Assembly (NCBI GenBank): GCA_963210315.1
Contig: OY723288.1
Location: 1,178,001 to 1,242,000, forward strand
From: Rhynchopus euleeides
Taxonomy: Eukaryota > Euglenozoa > Diplonemea > Diplonemida > Diplonemidae
DNA: 64,000 nucleotides
Reading direction: 5' to 3'
Below the pieces are notes generated by a model, which did no database searches, was not told the DNA's origin, and saw nothing but the letters and a program-made list of their open reading frames with translations. The first letter of the stretch is position 1. Each line of letters starts with the position of its first letter. The position numbers and the translations under genes were made by a program. Below, piece after piece: positions 8,771-20,004 of the stretch.

Positions 8771-9481
8771 GCTGTTAACCTGGCCAATTTTTCACCATCG
8801 GCGTCTGGGGGCCAAAAACGTCGGACGTGGGAAGCAAAACAGGACGAGACATTTGCGCTGGATGGGCTGAAGGACCTCGCGGATCTCACCACGACCAAAA
8901 AGGTGAAGTGCAACACCTGCGGCGGGGAGGCCACTTCAAAGCTCGCTGCTTGCCTCTTCGCAGAAGTTCTCTTCGGGGTTGTCGATCGCTTCGATAGTGC
9001 CGGCAAGAAGGTCAAGTCAAGAGGCAAGCAGCATCCCCAACGAGCTTGAGCTGTTGGAGGTGGTCCCCGGGGAGATCGCTAGCGCGGAGCCGACCACGGT
9101 GACGTACCGGCTGACAGCCTCGTTTAGTGCTGCGAAGGGGCCCGATCAGCAGTCCGCAAAGTACGAGTCGCAAGCCGCTCGGTTCCATGGCAGTCACGTG
9201 CTGAAGTGGGTCGTGACAGGGACGACATTTCTGGCAGGTTGGGCCAGCTCCTGCGCGGGCTCAGGGAGGAAGGCACTCCCATGGATGCCCCTTCCTGGCT
9301 AGGGCTGGCTCGTGTGCTTCGCCCTCTGGACTGTATCCAGCAGCTTGCTCGTCGCTACCCATCCACCCTCGGGCAGCTGGTGAAGACGACACGGTCGGGC
9401 GTGGTGGTAGACTGTGACACGCAATGTCCGTCGTTGCGAGGCACTGCAGCACAGCAGCAACAGCAGGCGGACATCCGGTGA
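8771..9481 (+). pseudogene. Decayed coding-like remnant, family unknown
   Basis: Three overlapping open stretches in changing frames look like one broken gene. The first (8771-9049) has no ATG and encodes a KVKCNTCGG zinc-binding-like turn followed by a helical stretch. The second (about 9020-9240) includes NELELLEVVPGEIASAEP. The third (about 9206-9481) includes RLGQLLRGLREEG and ends in a Q-run. Composition is GC-rich and codon-like, unlike the flanking sequence. The stretch starts just after the truncated LINE copy and stops before a foldback element, so it may be what remains of a gene or an older transposon. I do not recognise the protein. Confidence 0.35.
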
Positions 9482-9654
9482 GGGCACGTGACGCACCTTC
9501 CTTCAGGTGTGCCCAGTACTCCCCTGCCACCTTTGCACTCCTTTTTGGCATTGTCTCGTCTCCGAGACTCCTGGTGGGTGATGCTATGTCTCGGGACAAT
9601 ATGAAGGCAAAGGCAACTATTCCTGTAATATTCCCATTCTGGGATGGTGGGGAA

Positions 9655-10345
9655 CACGGTGGGATCTTGTAAATTTTACATGTATAACTACAAGTATATA
9701 CATGTATTATACATGTATAATACTTGCATGTCAACTATTATACATGTATAATACATGTATATGCCTGAAATATACATGTAAAATACATGTATATCAAGTA
9801 AAAATACATGTATAATACTTGCATGTCAACTATTATACATGTATTTTTACTTGATATACATGTATTTTACATGTATATTTCAGGCATTTACATGTATTTT
9901 ACATGTATAATACTTGTCATGCAAGTATTATACATGTAAAATACTTGCATGACAAGTAAAATACTTGCATGCAAGTAAAATACATGTATTTTACTTGCAT
10001 GCAAGTATTTTACTTGTCATGCAAGTATTATACATGTATTTTACTTGTCATGCAAGTATTTTACATGTATAATACTTGCATGACAAGTATTATACATGTA
10101 AAATACATGTAAATGCCTGAAATATACATGTAAAATACATGTATATCAAGTAAAAATACATGTATAATAGTTGACATGCAAGTATTATACATGTATTTTT
10201 ACTTGATATACATGTATTTTACATGTATATTTCAGGCATATACATGTATTATACATGTATAATAGTTGACATGCAAGTATTATACATGTATAATACATGT
10301 ATATACTTGTAGTTATACATGTAAAATTTACAAGATCCCACCGTG
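9655..10345. mobile_element. Foldback element A (palindromic, AT-rich)
   Basis: A 691-bp element begins CACGGTGGGATCTTG and ends with its exact reverse complement. Nearly the whole length is one large inverted repeat built from words such as ACATGTATAAT, ACTTGCATG and ATATTTCAGGC, many spaced about 11 bp apart. It is flanked by AA on both sides, possibly a 2-bp target duplication. It has no coding capacity, so it would need enzymes supplied from elsewhere. The same ends recur at 11569-12711 and 63054. Confidence 0.85.
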
Positions 10346-11568
10346 AAGGGGTCGCCCCCCCCCCCCCTCTCCCTCTGGGGTTTTTCCCTTCAAAAACCGC
10401 ATTCTCGCATTGTTTGAGTGCATCCGTACCTCATACTTTTTCTCTCGCCAAAAATGGTGGAAAAAAATCCATTACTCCTTGGACCACTGAAGGAAAAAGG
10501 TGGGTAAATTTATTTTCCCCCCTCTTGATAACTTTTGAGTAAATTTTTTCGGGATCCTGGATCCCTCAATAGTCAATAGTATTTAGCCTACCGGCTGCTT
10601 ATTCTGATGAGTATTTTTTTTGCTAGTGTGTCAATGTGCTCCCCCAGGCACACACCCGCGTTCCGTTGACGTTTCTTGCCCTGCCTTCTTTTTTTTATTC
10701 CCATTTTTTCGAGAATTGTGCTCACAACGGTGTTCTCGCTCTCCGATGAATGCCCTTCGGCTCTTCTCCTCCTTGCTTATTTTTCAACACACACACACAG
10801 CCTATTCGCCTCCTCTTTCTCGTTTTCTCTATGTTGTCTCAGGGGATCCTTCACTATACAGTGCAGAAAAGTGAGCGCCCAAACAATATAGGGTATCACA
10901 CTGACACGGCTTGTCACAGGGCGAAGCCCCCTTCCGTTTTCTTTTCGCACCCATCAGTGGAGAAGAGGCGGATTTACGGGTGGAGAGGGGAGAAGGGGGG
11001 GGGATTTTGTTCCAATGCCGCAGTGTCAAAGAATCAAGTCAACAACCTGGTCTTAATAATGGCTCCAAATTTTCGTGAGAGCCAAATCGCTTGGGGTTGC
11101 TGAACAGAGATTGACTAACTGCGCATGCAGGGTAGGGGAGGGGGGGGGGGGGGTGGCGCACTACCCGCCATCGGTTTGTTTGTGCAAATTGGAGGGGATG
11201 CTTTAGAGGGTTGCGGCGATAATTCTCCTCCCAGCCATCACCTCTCGGGGTACCCCACACCGGCAAGCAAACGGCACAACTGTCGGGTGATTCCCTCTGA
11301 GATGAACTGGCCAACAAGGAAGGAAGGGGAAAGTATGACAGTCGGGGCGGGGGTAATGTGCGTGACCCTTCTTCTTCTTCTTTTTGAGGAATGTTTTGAC
11401 ACCCTTCCATAGCAATCAGTTATGGGCAATCAACTATGTGTGGCGTGGCTATAAAGGTGGGCGTGTCTGTCGGGTGTCATCCTTCAGGGTGGGTAAACCG
11501 TCTCGACGGTTTATATGGAGCGGTTGCCTCCAGCTCCGCGCCACCCCCCCCCCCCCCGCCTTTCTGTA
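10346..11568. other. Intergenic, no gene seen
   Basis: The stretch is T-rich with short G and C runs (including a 13-base G-rich run near 11140). Short open frames lack domains or codon bias. A roughly 55-bp motif at 10858-10910 recurs near 40295. Confidence 0.6.
10858..10910 (+). repeat. Dispersed intergenic motif, type 2 (copy 1)
   Basis: The segment contains CAGTGCAGAAAAGTGA, then GCCCAAACAA, TAGGGT-like sequence and CACACTGAC. It aligns with 40295-40350 in the same order and spacing. Function is unknown. Confidence 0.5.
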
Positions 11569-12711
11569 CACGGTGGGATCTTGTAAATTTTACATGTATA
11601 ACTACAAGTATATACATGTATTATACATGTATTATACTTGCATGTCAACTATTATACATGTATAATACCGTATACCATACATTGGGCGTTATTCCGTTAC
11701 CAGTAACGGTAATAACGTTATTTTTGTTGACATGCAAGTATTATACCGTAAACGGAAAAAGGGTGGACCGTAAAAATGTTCCAAGTTCCCAAAAAAAGGC
11801 CAAACGTTCCATCTTTTTTACGGTCCACCATTTATTGGGACTGAATATGGAAAAGACAATGCGATTTTCGCCCGCGGGCTGGTGGGTTGCGGGGCGCGGA
11901 CTGCGGCCTCCACGCCGCAGACTCCCGCACGTAGGCCTCCCGACCTCCCAGCTTTGGACCCTCCCTCCACCACCGCAACCAACACCAGCAAGAGAAGCAA
12001 GTCCTCCCTGCGTGTGGAAAGGGCACGATCACCACCACTCACCTCGAGACTCACCCACCACCACACCTCGAGAAGTGTAGTACCATGCAAGGAGCGTTCC
12101 GGTAGAAGTAAAAGTAGAACCTGCTGCACGAGCCCACAAAAGCAGCCACAGTACGGCAGGGCGCGCAGACAGAAGCTGAGACCACCGGGCTCCCTCCAGA
12201 TGTAAATTCGTGAATCAGTGCCCGGAAAATTCAGGGAAATCGTACTCCTTTAGTGTAGTACACCCTGCAGTAACTGTGGGAGAACAGTTCCCGGACGATG
12301 GTGAGCGCACACTCTGTGTTGAGGCCCTGTGGTGTTAATCCTGCAGCTTCAGTCGTGCGATTTCCTTGGTTCCTTCGCGACTTCGTCGAAGGAATTCGTA
12401 AAAAAAACCGCCAAGTCCACTATCCCAACCGTAAAATGGATGGACCGTAAAAATGTTCCAAGTTCCGGAAAAATCCCATTTGTTCCATCTTTTTTACGGT
12501 CCACCTATAGTACGGTTCACCTTTATTACGGTCCACAATATTTCCGTTTACGGTACTTGTATTTTTACTTGATATACATGTATTTTACATGTATATTTCA
12601 GGCATATACATGTATTATACATGTATAATAGTTGACATGCAAGTATTATACATGTATACTACATGTATATACTTGTAGTTATACATGTAAAATTTACAAG
12701 ATCCCACCGTG
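11569..12711. mobile_element. Foldback element B, interrupted by nested insertions
   Basis: The outer ends are identical to those of element A (CACGGTGGGATC ... GATCCCACCGTG) and are flanked by TA on both sides. The outer arms (11569-11667 and about 12554-12711) use the same palindromic words as element A. The middle is replaced by other palindromic DNA, including the element at 11746-12553 and a hairpin around CGTTATT-CCGTTACC at 11686-11720. Confidence 0.8.
11746..12553. mobile_element. Nested element B2 with CCGTAAACGGAAA termini
   Basis: The 808-bp insertion begins CCGTAAACGGAAA and ends with its exact reverse complement, flanked by TA on both sides. Just inside each end is a hairpin built from GGACCGTAAAAATGTTCC and its complement (about 11764-11827 and 12440-12505). 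The core (about 11830-12420) is GC-rich ordinary sequence with no recognised gene, possibly captured host DNA. Confidence 0.7.
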
Positions 12712-13060
12712 TAGAGGACATCTCGGTGAAACAGATTATGAGTGGAGAATCTCCATTCACATGCCCTATCCTTTTTCTATTCTCTTCTCTTCTCCTTTTG
12801 TTTTCATCGTGAGTCCAGCACAAGACTTCCCCCCCACCAGTTGTTACTTTTCAGTGGTGTGTCCCATTGCGCGTGGGATGGCGTGTGTGGATGTGGCGTA
12901 GGCGGGAGTGGTGCCGGCTCCATTCCGGGTGATACTACAAAATTGTCCCGGGCACCCAGCAGTACTCTGGGAGGGGGGGTGGGGGTGGAGATGGAGATGG
13001 AGAACCCTTGGCCAAAAACAGGCCCCACCCACCCTCCCAGATCCGATGGTATTTTTTTCC

Positions 13061-13100
13061 GGATTTGGCGCACAAACAACAGCCTTATCTTTTTTGTGCA
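13061..13100 (+). repeat. Dispersed TTTGGCGCACAAACAAC motif (copy 1)
   Basis: GGATTTGGCGCACAAACAAC is followed by a GCCTTATCTTTTTTGTGC-like tail. Three further copies lie at 14815, 17251 and 19901. Function is unknown. Confidence 0.6.
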
Positions 13101-14814
13101 ATTTCCCAAAACGTTATGATCCCCCTCCTCCCCTCCACCCTATTGCCCCCTTCTCCTCGAGCCGACCCTCTCTCTCTCTTGTTTGGGTTAAGAGCATCCA
13201 GAATGCAAAGAAAAGCCAACAAAACGTTGTGGGAAGTGGCCCTCCCCTGGCCCAAGGCTAGCTAACATATGATCCTGTTTCTGAGCTAGTGCGGGGCCAG
13301 ACGTCGCCCTCTCGAGGCCCAACTGTGCCAGCGTGCCAACACGGGATCTTGTTCAATTCAGAGCAAAGACGCCATGTCATGACGACACAGGTGGGTCTCC
13401 GGGGCTTTCGTAGGTATATACTCTATACGACGATGGAGAGGGGGGGGGGGGGAAGAAAAAAGACAGCAAAATGCCTAACCCTGGTAGAAGTGCAATCGTG
13501 ACCCCGTCTTTCCTTCGTACTGTTCTAAGAGGCCTCTTCCCCCCACCCCTCTTTCCCCGCGGGGGCTGGGGGGAGCCCTCTGGCACACGGAGACTGCCTT
13601 ACGCAACAACCACCCTATTTCAAAGGCACGTCTCTCTTTCTCTCTCAATCAAGTGATTTTGTTTTGACAGCGTGCCGCCGGCGTGCTGCTCAGCCCTGAA
13701 GCTCCAGTCGACGAAACTCTCCCCCTCTCTCTCAAGACTAGAATTTGCCAAAATCAGCCCCTGGCCCCCGCGGTGCTGTTTTTTGATAACCAACAGAGTG
13801 AAAATACATACAGAGAGAGTCGAAAGAGTTGTCAAATTCAGGGGGGGGGGGAGGTGGCAGCAGCTTGCCGGTTCTAACAAAACAGCTGTGTTTATTTGTT
13901 TCGCGAGGTGTGTTGTGTGGGAACCCCCCCTCCCCTCCTCCAAGCAATGAATCGCGCTAGCTCTCAAGATCTGAAAAATCGAAGGAACGAAGAACTGCCC
14001 TTTTTTTCGTTGAACGCAATGATTCGAATTGTTCGTGGGGGAGGGGGGTGGGGAGGTGGTCGGGGGTTCCGATGATGATCAGTCAGAAGGTCTGGTTGAA
14101 AACCGGCTCTGAGCTAGCCCTATCGTATCCACCTGCGGCTAGAGTTCATATTGTGTCACCAGGGTATTTCTGGGGGTTGTGGTGGTGGGTGTGCTGTCGG
14201 ACAAAAGTATCTCCCGAGTATGATTCTGACGCTTATTCACGGCGCAAGGCACACCAATGTATGTAGAGTGATGGGTGAAGGCCTCCTCAAATGACCTCGC
14301 CTGTGATTTTTCTGCAACCACACTCCCCTTCGGCTTGCCCTGTGTTATCTGGTTATTTGTCCCCCATCCCCATGGCATCTGTGCCTGTATGTCCTCGTTT
14401 CTCGATTGCCATTCCCCCCCCCCCCCCAAGCCCTTAACATACAGACACCCGCACACAGGCAGCTTGCAGGCACAACCGCAACCAAGGAACCTTCACTCGA
14501 TTCGGTGCGTGCAACGCGTTGTGACAGTTTTGTGCGCGTCACTGTCTGGCTGTCAGGCGAGTGGCTCGGCACAGAAATGGCTCACCGCAAGAAGAAGAAT
14601 TTTTCGCATGTCCCGTTTATCGAGTTGTGGAGGGAGAGGAAAGGGTGGGCGGGAGTGCTGCTGCCAGAGTTTCGGGAGGGGGTGGGACAAAAAAAAATAG
14701 TGTCATTTTGCCTTGTTTCATTAAAAAGTCATGTTCTCCAAGCCTTGTGTTGTTTCTGCGCACAGCTGAACAATTTCAAGCAGTTATTTGCTTGTTCTCA
14801 CGCAAGCTTTGGCT

Positions 14815-14848
14815 GGCTTTGGCGCAAACAACACCATTATATTTTTTG
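14815..14848 (+). repeat. Dispersed TTTGGCGCACAAACAAC motif (copy 2)
   Basis: GGCTTTGGCGCAAACAACACC followed by a TTATATTTTTTG tail. It is two bases shorter in the core than the other copies. Confidence 0.5.
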
Positions 14849-16215
14849 ATCCAGCAGATGTACACGCATCAGTGCAAAAAAAAATTGACGGAACGGCGTT
14901 GCAAATGAGTTGAGGGAATCGCACGAGTGAATCTTTATATAGTGACACTGTCTTGCCACTCCACACCACCACGTGTGGGCTCAACGAAAAGTAGTTCAGA
15001 ACTGTTTCTTTACAGCTGCTGAAAACTCTGGTGATCCTGCCAAATAGTAAAACTTCTCTCTTTCTTGAAGTTAAGCCATACATACCCACCGCCACCTGAT
15101 GGAGGACCACGTATCCCATTGCTGCTGGGCCATCCAGCGAGCACCCACCCTCTGTGTCTTTTGACTTCTTTTCCTGGAAGATACTTGATAGTGTGCGTTG
15201 GTGTTGAATCTTGATTGGTCCAAAAAAAATGAAACACGCAACACATCAACCTCCTGTTATATTTTCCCCCAGCAAAACAAAACCTCTGCCTGTGCAGGGG
15301 TTGTACATTGTCAGGTGGAACAAGAAAAGAACATCGCAACAACGTTTCAAGAAGACAGCAGAGTAGTCAACACCAACAGTCAGTTCCTTATAGAGTCCAA
15401 GGTTGTGCGGGTGCCTTGCGCACCCCCACGTCCCTGAGCGACAGCCAAAACTTTGATTGATTTCAGACAACCCGTTGGGTTGGGACGTCCGAAATTCTCG
15501 TATGGGCGGAGATTGTATCCAGAACAGATGATCAGTGCGTTCTGCACTATACCAGAACGATTCCCGTGTGTGTGTGGTGACCATGTTTCTGTGGGGAGAT
15601 CCGCGGATCATTGCCCACTGTGTGTGTATGTGTGGTGAGAAGCTATCACTACAGAAGCCGTTCCGCTGACGAAGGGAAGTGTATAAGCTCGCACACAATG
15701 AACCACCTAAACGTCTGCAGATCACGTCTGTCAATACGGAAACCCCTTAGGGCATTCTTGTGTGTTTCGAGCAGTCACTTACCCTTGGCAGAAATGAAAC
15801 AGCCGCCTGCACAAGATAGCGCCATGATTTGTATCAGAGGCGCAATCGCAAGCAGGTTGAATCAGCGAAGGCAACATGTCTGTACCCCAGTCCCGTCGAT
15901 CTCAAGAAACGGGGTCACACTCATTGGAGGGTGAAGTGGCCTGCTGTACCCTTTTTGAACCACAACACAGCATGCCCCCCCCTCGATGTTTATCCACCTC
16001 ACCACATCGCCTGTCTCGATTGGGATGGGTTGAGAGCGAAGGCATATTAAAGAAGCAGCGCCAAGAGCGTTCGGGGGGGGCGGGGGTGAGGAAAGGGCTG
16101 GTGCTGCCCGGCATCAGCCGGCTGTCTCGTTCTTTTGGCAGAGTCGGCTAGATTTTGTACTCTTCAATACAAAACGTACCGGCCCCTGACTTACTTTACA
16201 GGGGCTGCGAAGATC

Positions 16216-16240
16216 ATGGCCGAAAATCGTTCAAAGTCGT
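16216..16240 (+). repeat. Dispersed ATGGCCRAAAATCGTTC motif (copy 1)
   Basis: ATGGCCGAAAATCGTTCAAAG. Similar copies occur at 16783 and 32230, all in gene-free sequence. Confidence 0.4.
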
Positions 16241-16782
16241 TCAAGCGATGCCCTGCTGATCACACTTTTCACGCTCATCCCTGCCCCCGCCCCCGCCGCG
16301 GGGGCTTTGCCACGGTTTGGTTGCCATTTGTGGCGCCGGACCCCACATTCACTCTGGTAGTTGTGACAGCAGGCACGTAGCGTGGTTGCTCAGCAGACTA
16401 CACAGAGAGACAGACTACGCAGAGAGAGATGGGTGCGTGCGGGTATCCTCGTGAAGTCGGTCTTCACACTTCATTCATATGAGAGATCACTCGATGAGGT
16501 GTGTGTGTGTGTGTGGAAGTGTGAGGGTGGGGGCAGGAGAGGTAGTCCGCCAGGGCCTTGCTCGGTGAGTTCCCTCCTCCCTGCCCCAGCCAACTATTAT
16601 CGCGTGTATTGTGTGTATGTGTGTGAGGCAGTGGGGCGGGGGCGGGGAGTAACGCCAGAGTTCACACAGTGCGGACCTGCAGGGCGTGTGAGGTCCCCCA
16701 CCACCACTCCCCCAAGTGATAATATCAAGAACACATCAAGTACCATCCCCCCTCTCTCACAGGTGCCATAGGCCACTAGGGC

Positions 16783-16810
16783 CATGGCAAAAACAATCGT
16801 TCAAAGTTGG
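16783..16810 (+). repeat. Dispersed ATGGCCRAAAATCGTTC motif (copy 2)
   Basis: ATGGCAAAAACAATCGTTC followed by AAAGTTGG. The first twenty-odd bases match the copy at 16216 apart from the length of the A run. Confidence 0.4.
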
Positions 16811-17250
16811 CGCAAGTTGGAAGAAAGTCATATCAAATCTCTGATGCCTTATCCCGGGTGGTGTCAGGTGTCAGGTAAGCCCACATTTCGCACCTCTTCA
16901 AACAGCCGTTGCAAACTGCAAGGGGTCTTCAGAGTGGCACGGGGGACAAACCGGAGGTTCGCTGGGGGTTTTTTTTTTGAGCACGGTCGCTTGATTTGCG
17001 CTTTGAAGATGCGGACTCGGATGACACCCCTCAGACAGGGGGGGAAAAAATTCCTGACCCGACCCCGGAAAGAAGCACACGAGTGAGCCAACGCTACAAC
17101 GACGTAGCGCACAACGTGGGGGGACGGGAACGAAGTTAAAAAAAATCCGTGCATTTGTTAAACCCCCCCACCACCCCCCCCGCCTTGAACAACGATAGCA
17201 ACAACGATCACCCCCCCGCCTTGAAGTTGCTTATCCACCCCCACCCCCAC

Positions 17251-17290
17251 CGGGTTTGGCGCACAACCAACGCCTTATCTTATCGCACTG
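17251..17290 (+). repeat. Dispersed TTTGGCGCACAAACAAC motif (copy 3)
   Basis: CGGGTTTGGCGCACAACCAA then CGCCTTATCTTATCGCAC. It is preceded by a C-rich tract. Confidence 0.6.
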
Positions 17291-19900
17291 CTTTTCACAG
17301 GGGGGGTGACGGGGGGGGGGGGTGGGGGTGGGCCTCGTGCTGGGAAAATACCCGCCCTTCACGCGGGAGGAGGAGGAGGGGGGGGGGAGGGGGGGTGGCT
17401 GGTTGTCCGCACGGTGGACTCCCACACGTCAGGGTGCACCTTTTTGGGGTATCGGAATATCGGGACGCGCGCCATCACCCCCCCCCCCCTCTCTCTCTGC
17501 CCCGCCCATCCCCGATTCAATCTGGTTTGTTCTTTGTTTCTTTGTATCCGTCTGCCCCTAACCCTAGTGCAGGAGGCAGCCCCCTTTGCTGCAAGCGTGC
17601 AGAATTAGGGAGGGAAATGATTCACCCCCCCCCCCCAATCGTGCCGTCATTCGCTCAGGTTGTTGGCACAGAGTCAATCAAAGCCCCCGGTGGCGTCGAT
17701 CTGAAACACACCCCAGCCAGTATCGCTTTTGCAAACCGACAATGGGCTGTGTTGTTACAAGGTAAACAAACTGCCCCGGGGGTTTGTTTGCACGAGACGG
17801 GGCGTTCAGGGGAACAGACCGATAATAGCTTGCGATTGTCGATGTCAACACAAAGAACACGGGGAAGGAGGTGGTGGGGTGTTACAAAAAAAACGTATCT
17901 CTCCTCTCTTGCCACATACGCGCACAGACACCCCCTTCGATGTTCACCGCAACCCCCACACTACACGGTGGGCAGATTATCAAGTTAAATACAGTCAAAC
18001 GAGACTGCGACAACGGGCAATGCCGTGCTGTGGTCAGAATCATTCGAAAAGTAATTGCCCCCCTCCCTCTCCCACATCTCTCACTCACGCACAGGGGGGG
18101 GGGGGGGCCAAGAAGCCCCCTTTCAGACGGGGTTCGGGAAAAGAAAAAAAACTTATGGGGCGGCGGTGAGTGGGTGGGGCGTCCCCACCCTGCGTTTCAC
18201 AGCGCAGCAACACTGGTTGCTACCCGACACCCCCAGCATGCGCCACCTGATCCCACATTGGTTCTGTTGGGGCAGGTGGGTTTATTTGTTGCCAATACCT
18301 GGCGCCATCCCGCATCGGCAGGAGATCCCGGTGCACACAAAGGTGCGGGCGGAATACACCTGGAACAAAAAGGTTGTGTCTGTGTCTGGAGCGCAAAGAA
18401 AACACTTCTGTATACCGTGTTAGGCGCCTGTTCCGCACACCCGATACCAGATCCGCCTATCGTTCGCCTGTTGTAAAGGTGCACCGGCGAGTGCCGCATA
18501 AATGGGTACGCCGTGTCAATTTGTTGGAAAACATTAAATTCGCTCAAGTAATTCAACACTGGCTTGTTCAGCCAGGTAATGTTCATCGGCCTTGTGCAGC
18601 CGAACGATCCAGTCAATCCGAACTCGCTTCTAGGCCTTGTGTGCCACAAGCTGTTGCAGGTGTTTCAAAACCACAGCCGGCGGAGAGGGGGGATGGGTTT
18701 GGGGGGGCACATCGTATATCATCACACATTGGCGTTCTGTGGAGGGGGTAGGGTGGGTGTGTTGGAGAGCGACATCGTTTGGAACCATCCAGAGGAAAAG
18801 CTGTCGCCGTGCTGGCTCCTTTCGTTACGAACCGCTTCACGCGCTCATCAGATGATTTGCGTTCGAAGAATACCAGGCATCGGGTTCCCCCTGATGAGAT
18901 TCAGCCGGTACGTCAGCTTTTCTTTTGGCTTTGGGTTGGAAACTATATACGTGGAAATGGCCAACGCATTAAGAGGGGCGCATGCTACGCGGCGTATGCT
19001 CTGCAGAGGCAAAAACTAATCATGCGTGCTGCGTGGCCTTGACATTTGTTGCCAGGATTTCTTTATTGCCCTTTCGTTGGCGTGCGTGCTCGCGTTTGTG
19101 CTCTCACACACGCAGAAGCGAGGGTCATCGTGCCATCGCACCCTCACCACCGGGATCGCCTCTCAGAGCCCAAGAGGCGAGGCAGATGCCCTTGCACTTC
19201 GGTGCATGCATCCCCGGCAGCACCCAGCCTGGCAATGCCGAGGTCCCATTGGGTGCCGCCTGACGAGGGTTCCCGGAGGGGCGATATGTGTGTGCTTTAT
19301 TGTGGGTATAAGAAAAGGCCCTGCCCTGCCGCAGATAAAATCAAATAGGCACCGCAATGTGCTGATATATGGCACCAAGCCAGCTTGGACACTAGCCTGT
19401 TGTCAGCCGCAGAGAACACGAGCAAGAAGAGATATATAAGGGTTAGAGAGAAGCCCTTTTTTTGAGACTTCCTCTCAGCCACCAAGTCTGTTGACGGCAC
19501 CACGCCCGCGTGGTTCGGTTTTAGGCGTCCCCAGAGGGCAGCGAGAAGGCCGGGCCAGCCTTACCGGCTCGCCTGGTTTTCTCCCTTTCTTCTTTTGGGA
19601 GGTGGTCTTTTTCTTTTCTTTCCCGCGTATCTCTCTCTCCCTTTCTCTCTTTTCCCCAGCAGCACACACACATGCACCCCTCCCTCCTCGAGTCGCACGG
19701 TATCATCAGAAGAGAGAGCAGCCTCAGAGAAGGCGGGAAGACGGGAACGCCACAGCCTCCAGACAGACAAGCCCCACCCCGCTCCCCTCCCCTCCCCTCT
19801 CGCCCTTTGCGCAGATGGTGCACCAAGCGAAACCCCCCTCTCCGCTGTGTCCGCACACAGCTCACGCTCTGCGAAAATTCCGGGTTTACTTTTATCTCCA

Positions 19901-19938
19901 ACAAAAAAGAGAAGGCGTTGTTTGTGCGCCAAACCCGG
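19901..19938 (-). repeat. Dispersed TTTGGCGCACAAACAAC motif (copy 4, inverted)
   Basis: The reverse complement reads CCGGGTTTGGCGCACAAAC followed by AACGCCTTCTCTTTTTTGT. It lies only a few bases upstream of the (CA)n tract where LINE-2 begins. Confidence 0.6.
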
Positions 19939-19942
19939 GTTC

Positions 19943-19962
19943 AACACACACACACACACACA
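19943..19962 (+). repeat. (CA)n microsatellite, left flank of LINE-2
   Basis: An uninterrupted CA run. An equivalent run in the same orientation lies at 28497-28517, directly after LINE-2, so the two may be halves of one target split by insertion. Confidence 0.8.
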
Positions 19963-20004
19963 GGGGCCACACACAAACACAACACCACATTCTCTCTCGC
20001 CGAT

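Larger units (their letters stand above)
12714..19400. other. Gene-poor intergenic block
   Basis: About 6.7 kb with no open frame that shows a domain, codon bias or repeats of a protein kind. It contains many G- and C-homopolymers (for example 13440-13452 and 17290-17330), GT-repeats (16501-16513) and several copies of short dispersed motifs, listed separately. I found no tRNA or rRNA signature. Confidence 0.6.

Noticed and set aside
9655..10345. CRISPR-like array or satellite
   Set aside because: There are no unique spacers, the structure is a single large palindrome with defined ends, and the host is a eukaryote.
12714..19400. tRNA or rRNA genes in the gene-poor block
   Set aside because: Scanning for T-arm-like GTTCGA sequence gave only isolated matches without acceptor stems.
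19431..19437. TATATAA as a promoter of LINE-2
   Set aside because: It lies outside the element limits set by the (CA)n tracts; a LINE should carry its own internal promoter.
19026..19439. 137-codon open frame on the + strand
   Set aside because: No domain and mixed composition; it ends next to low-complexity sequence and looks like a chance frame.
19672..20004. N-terminal extension of LINE-2 ORF1
   Set aside because: It crosses the (CA)n target and a dispersed intergenic motif, so it is flanking DNA that happens to be open.
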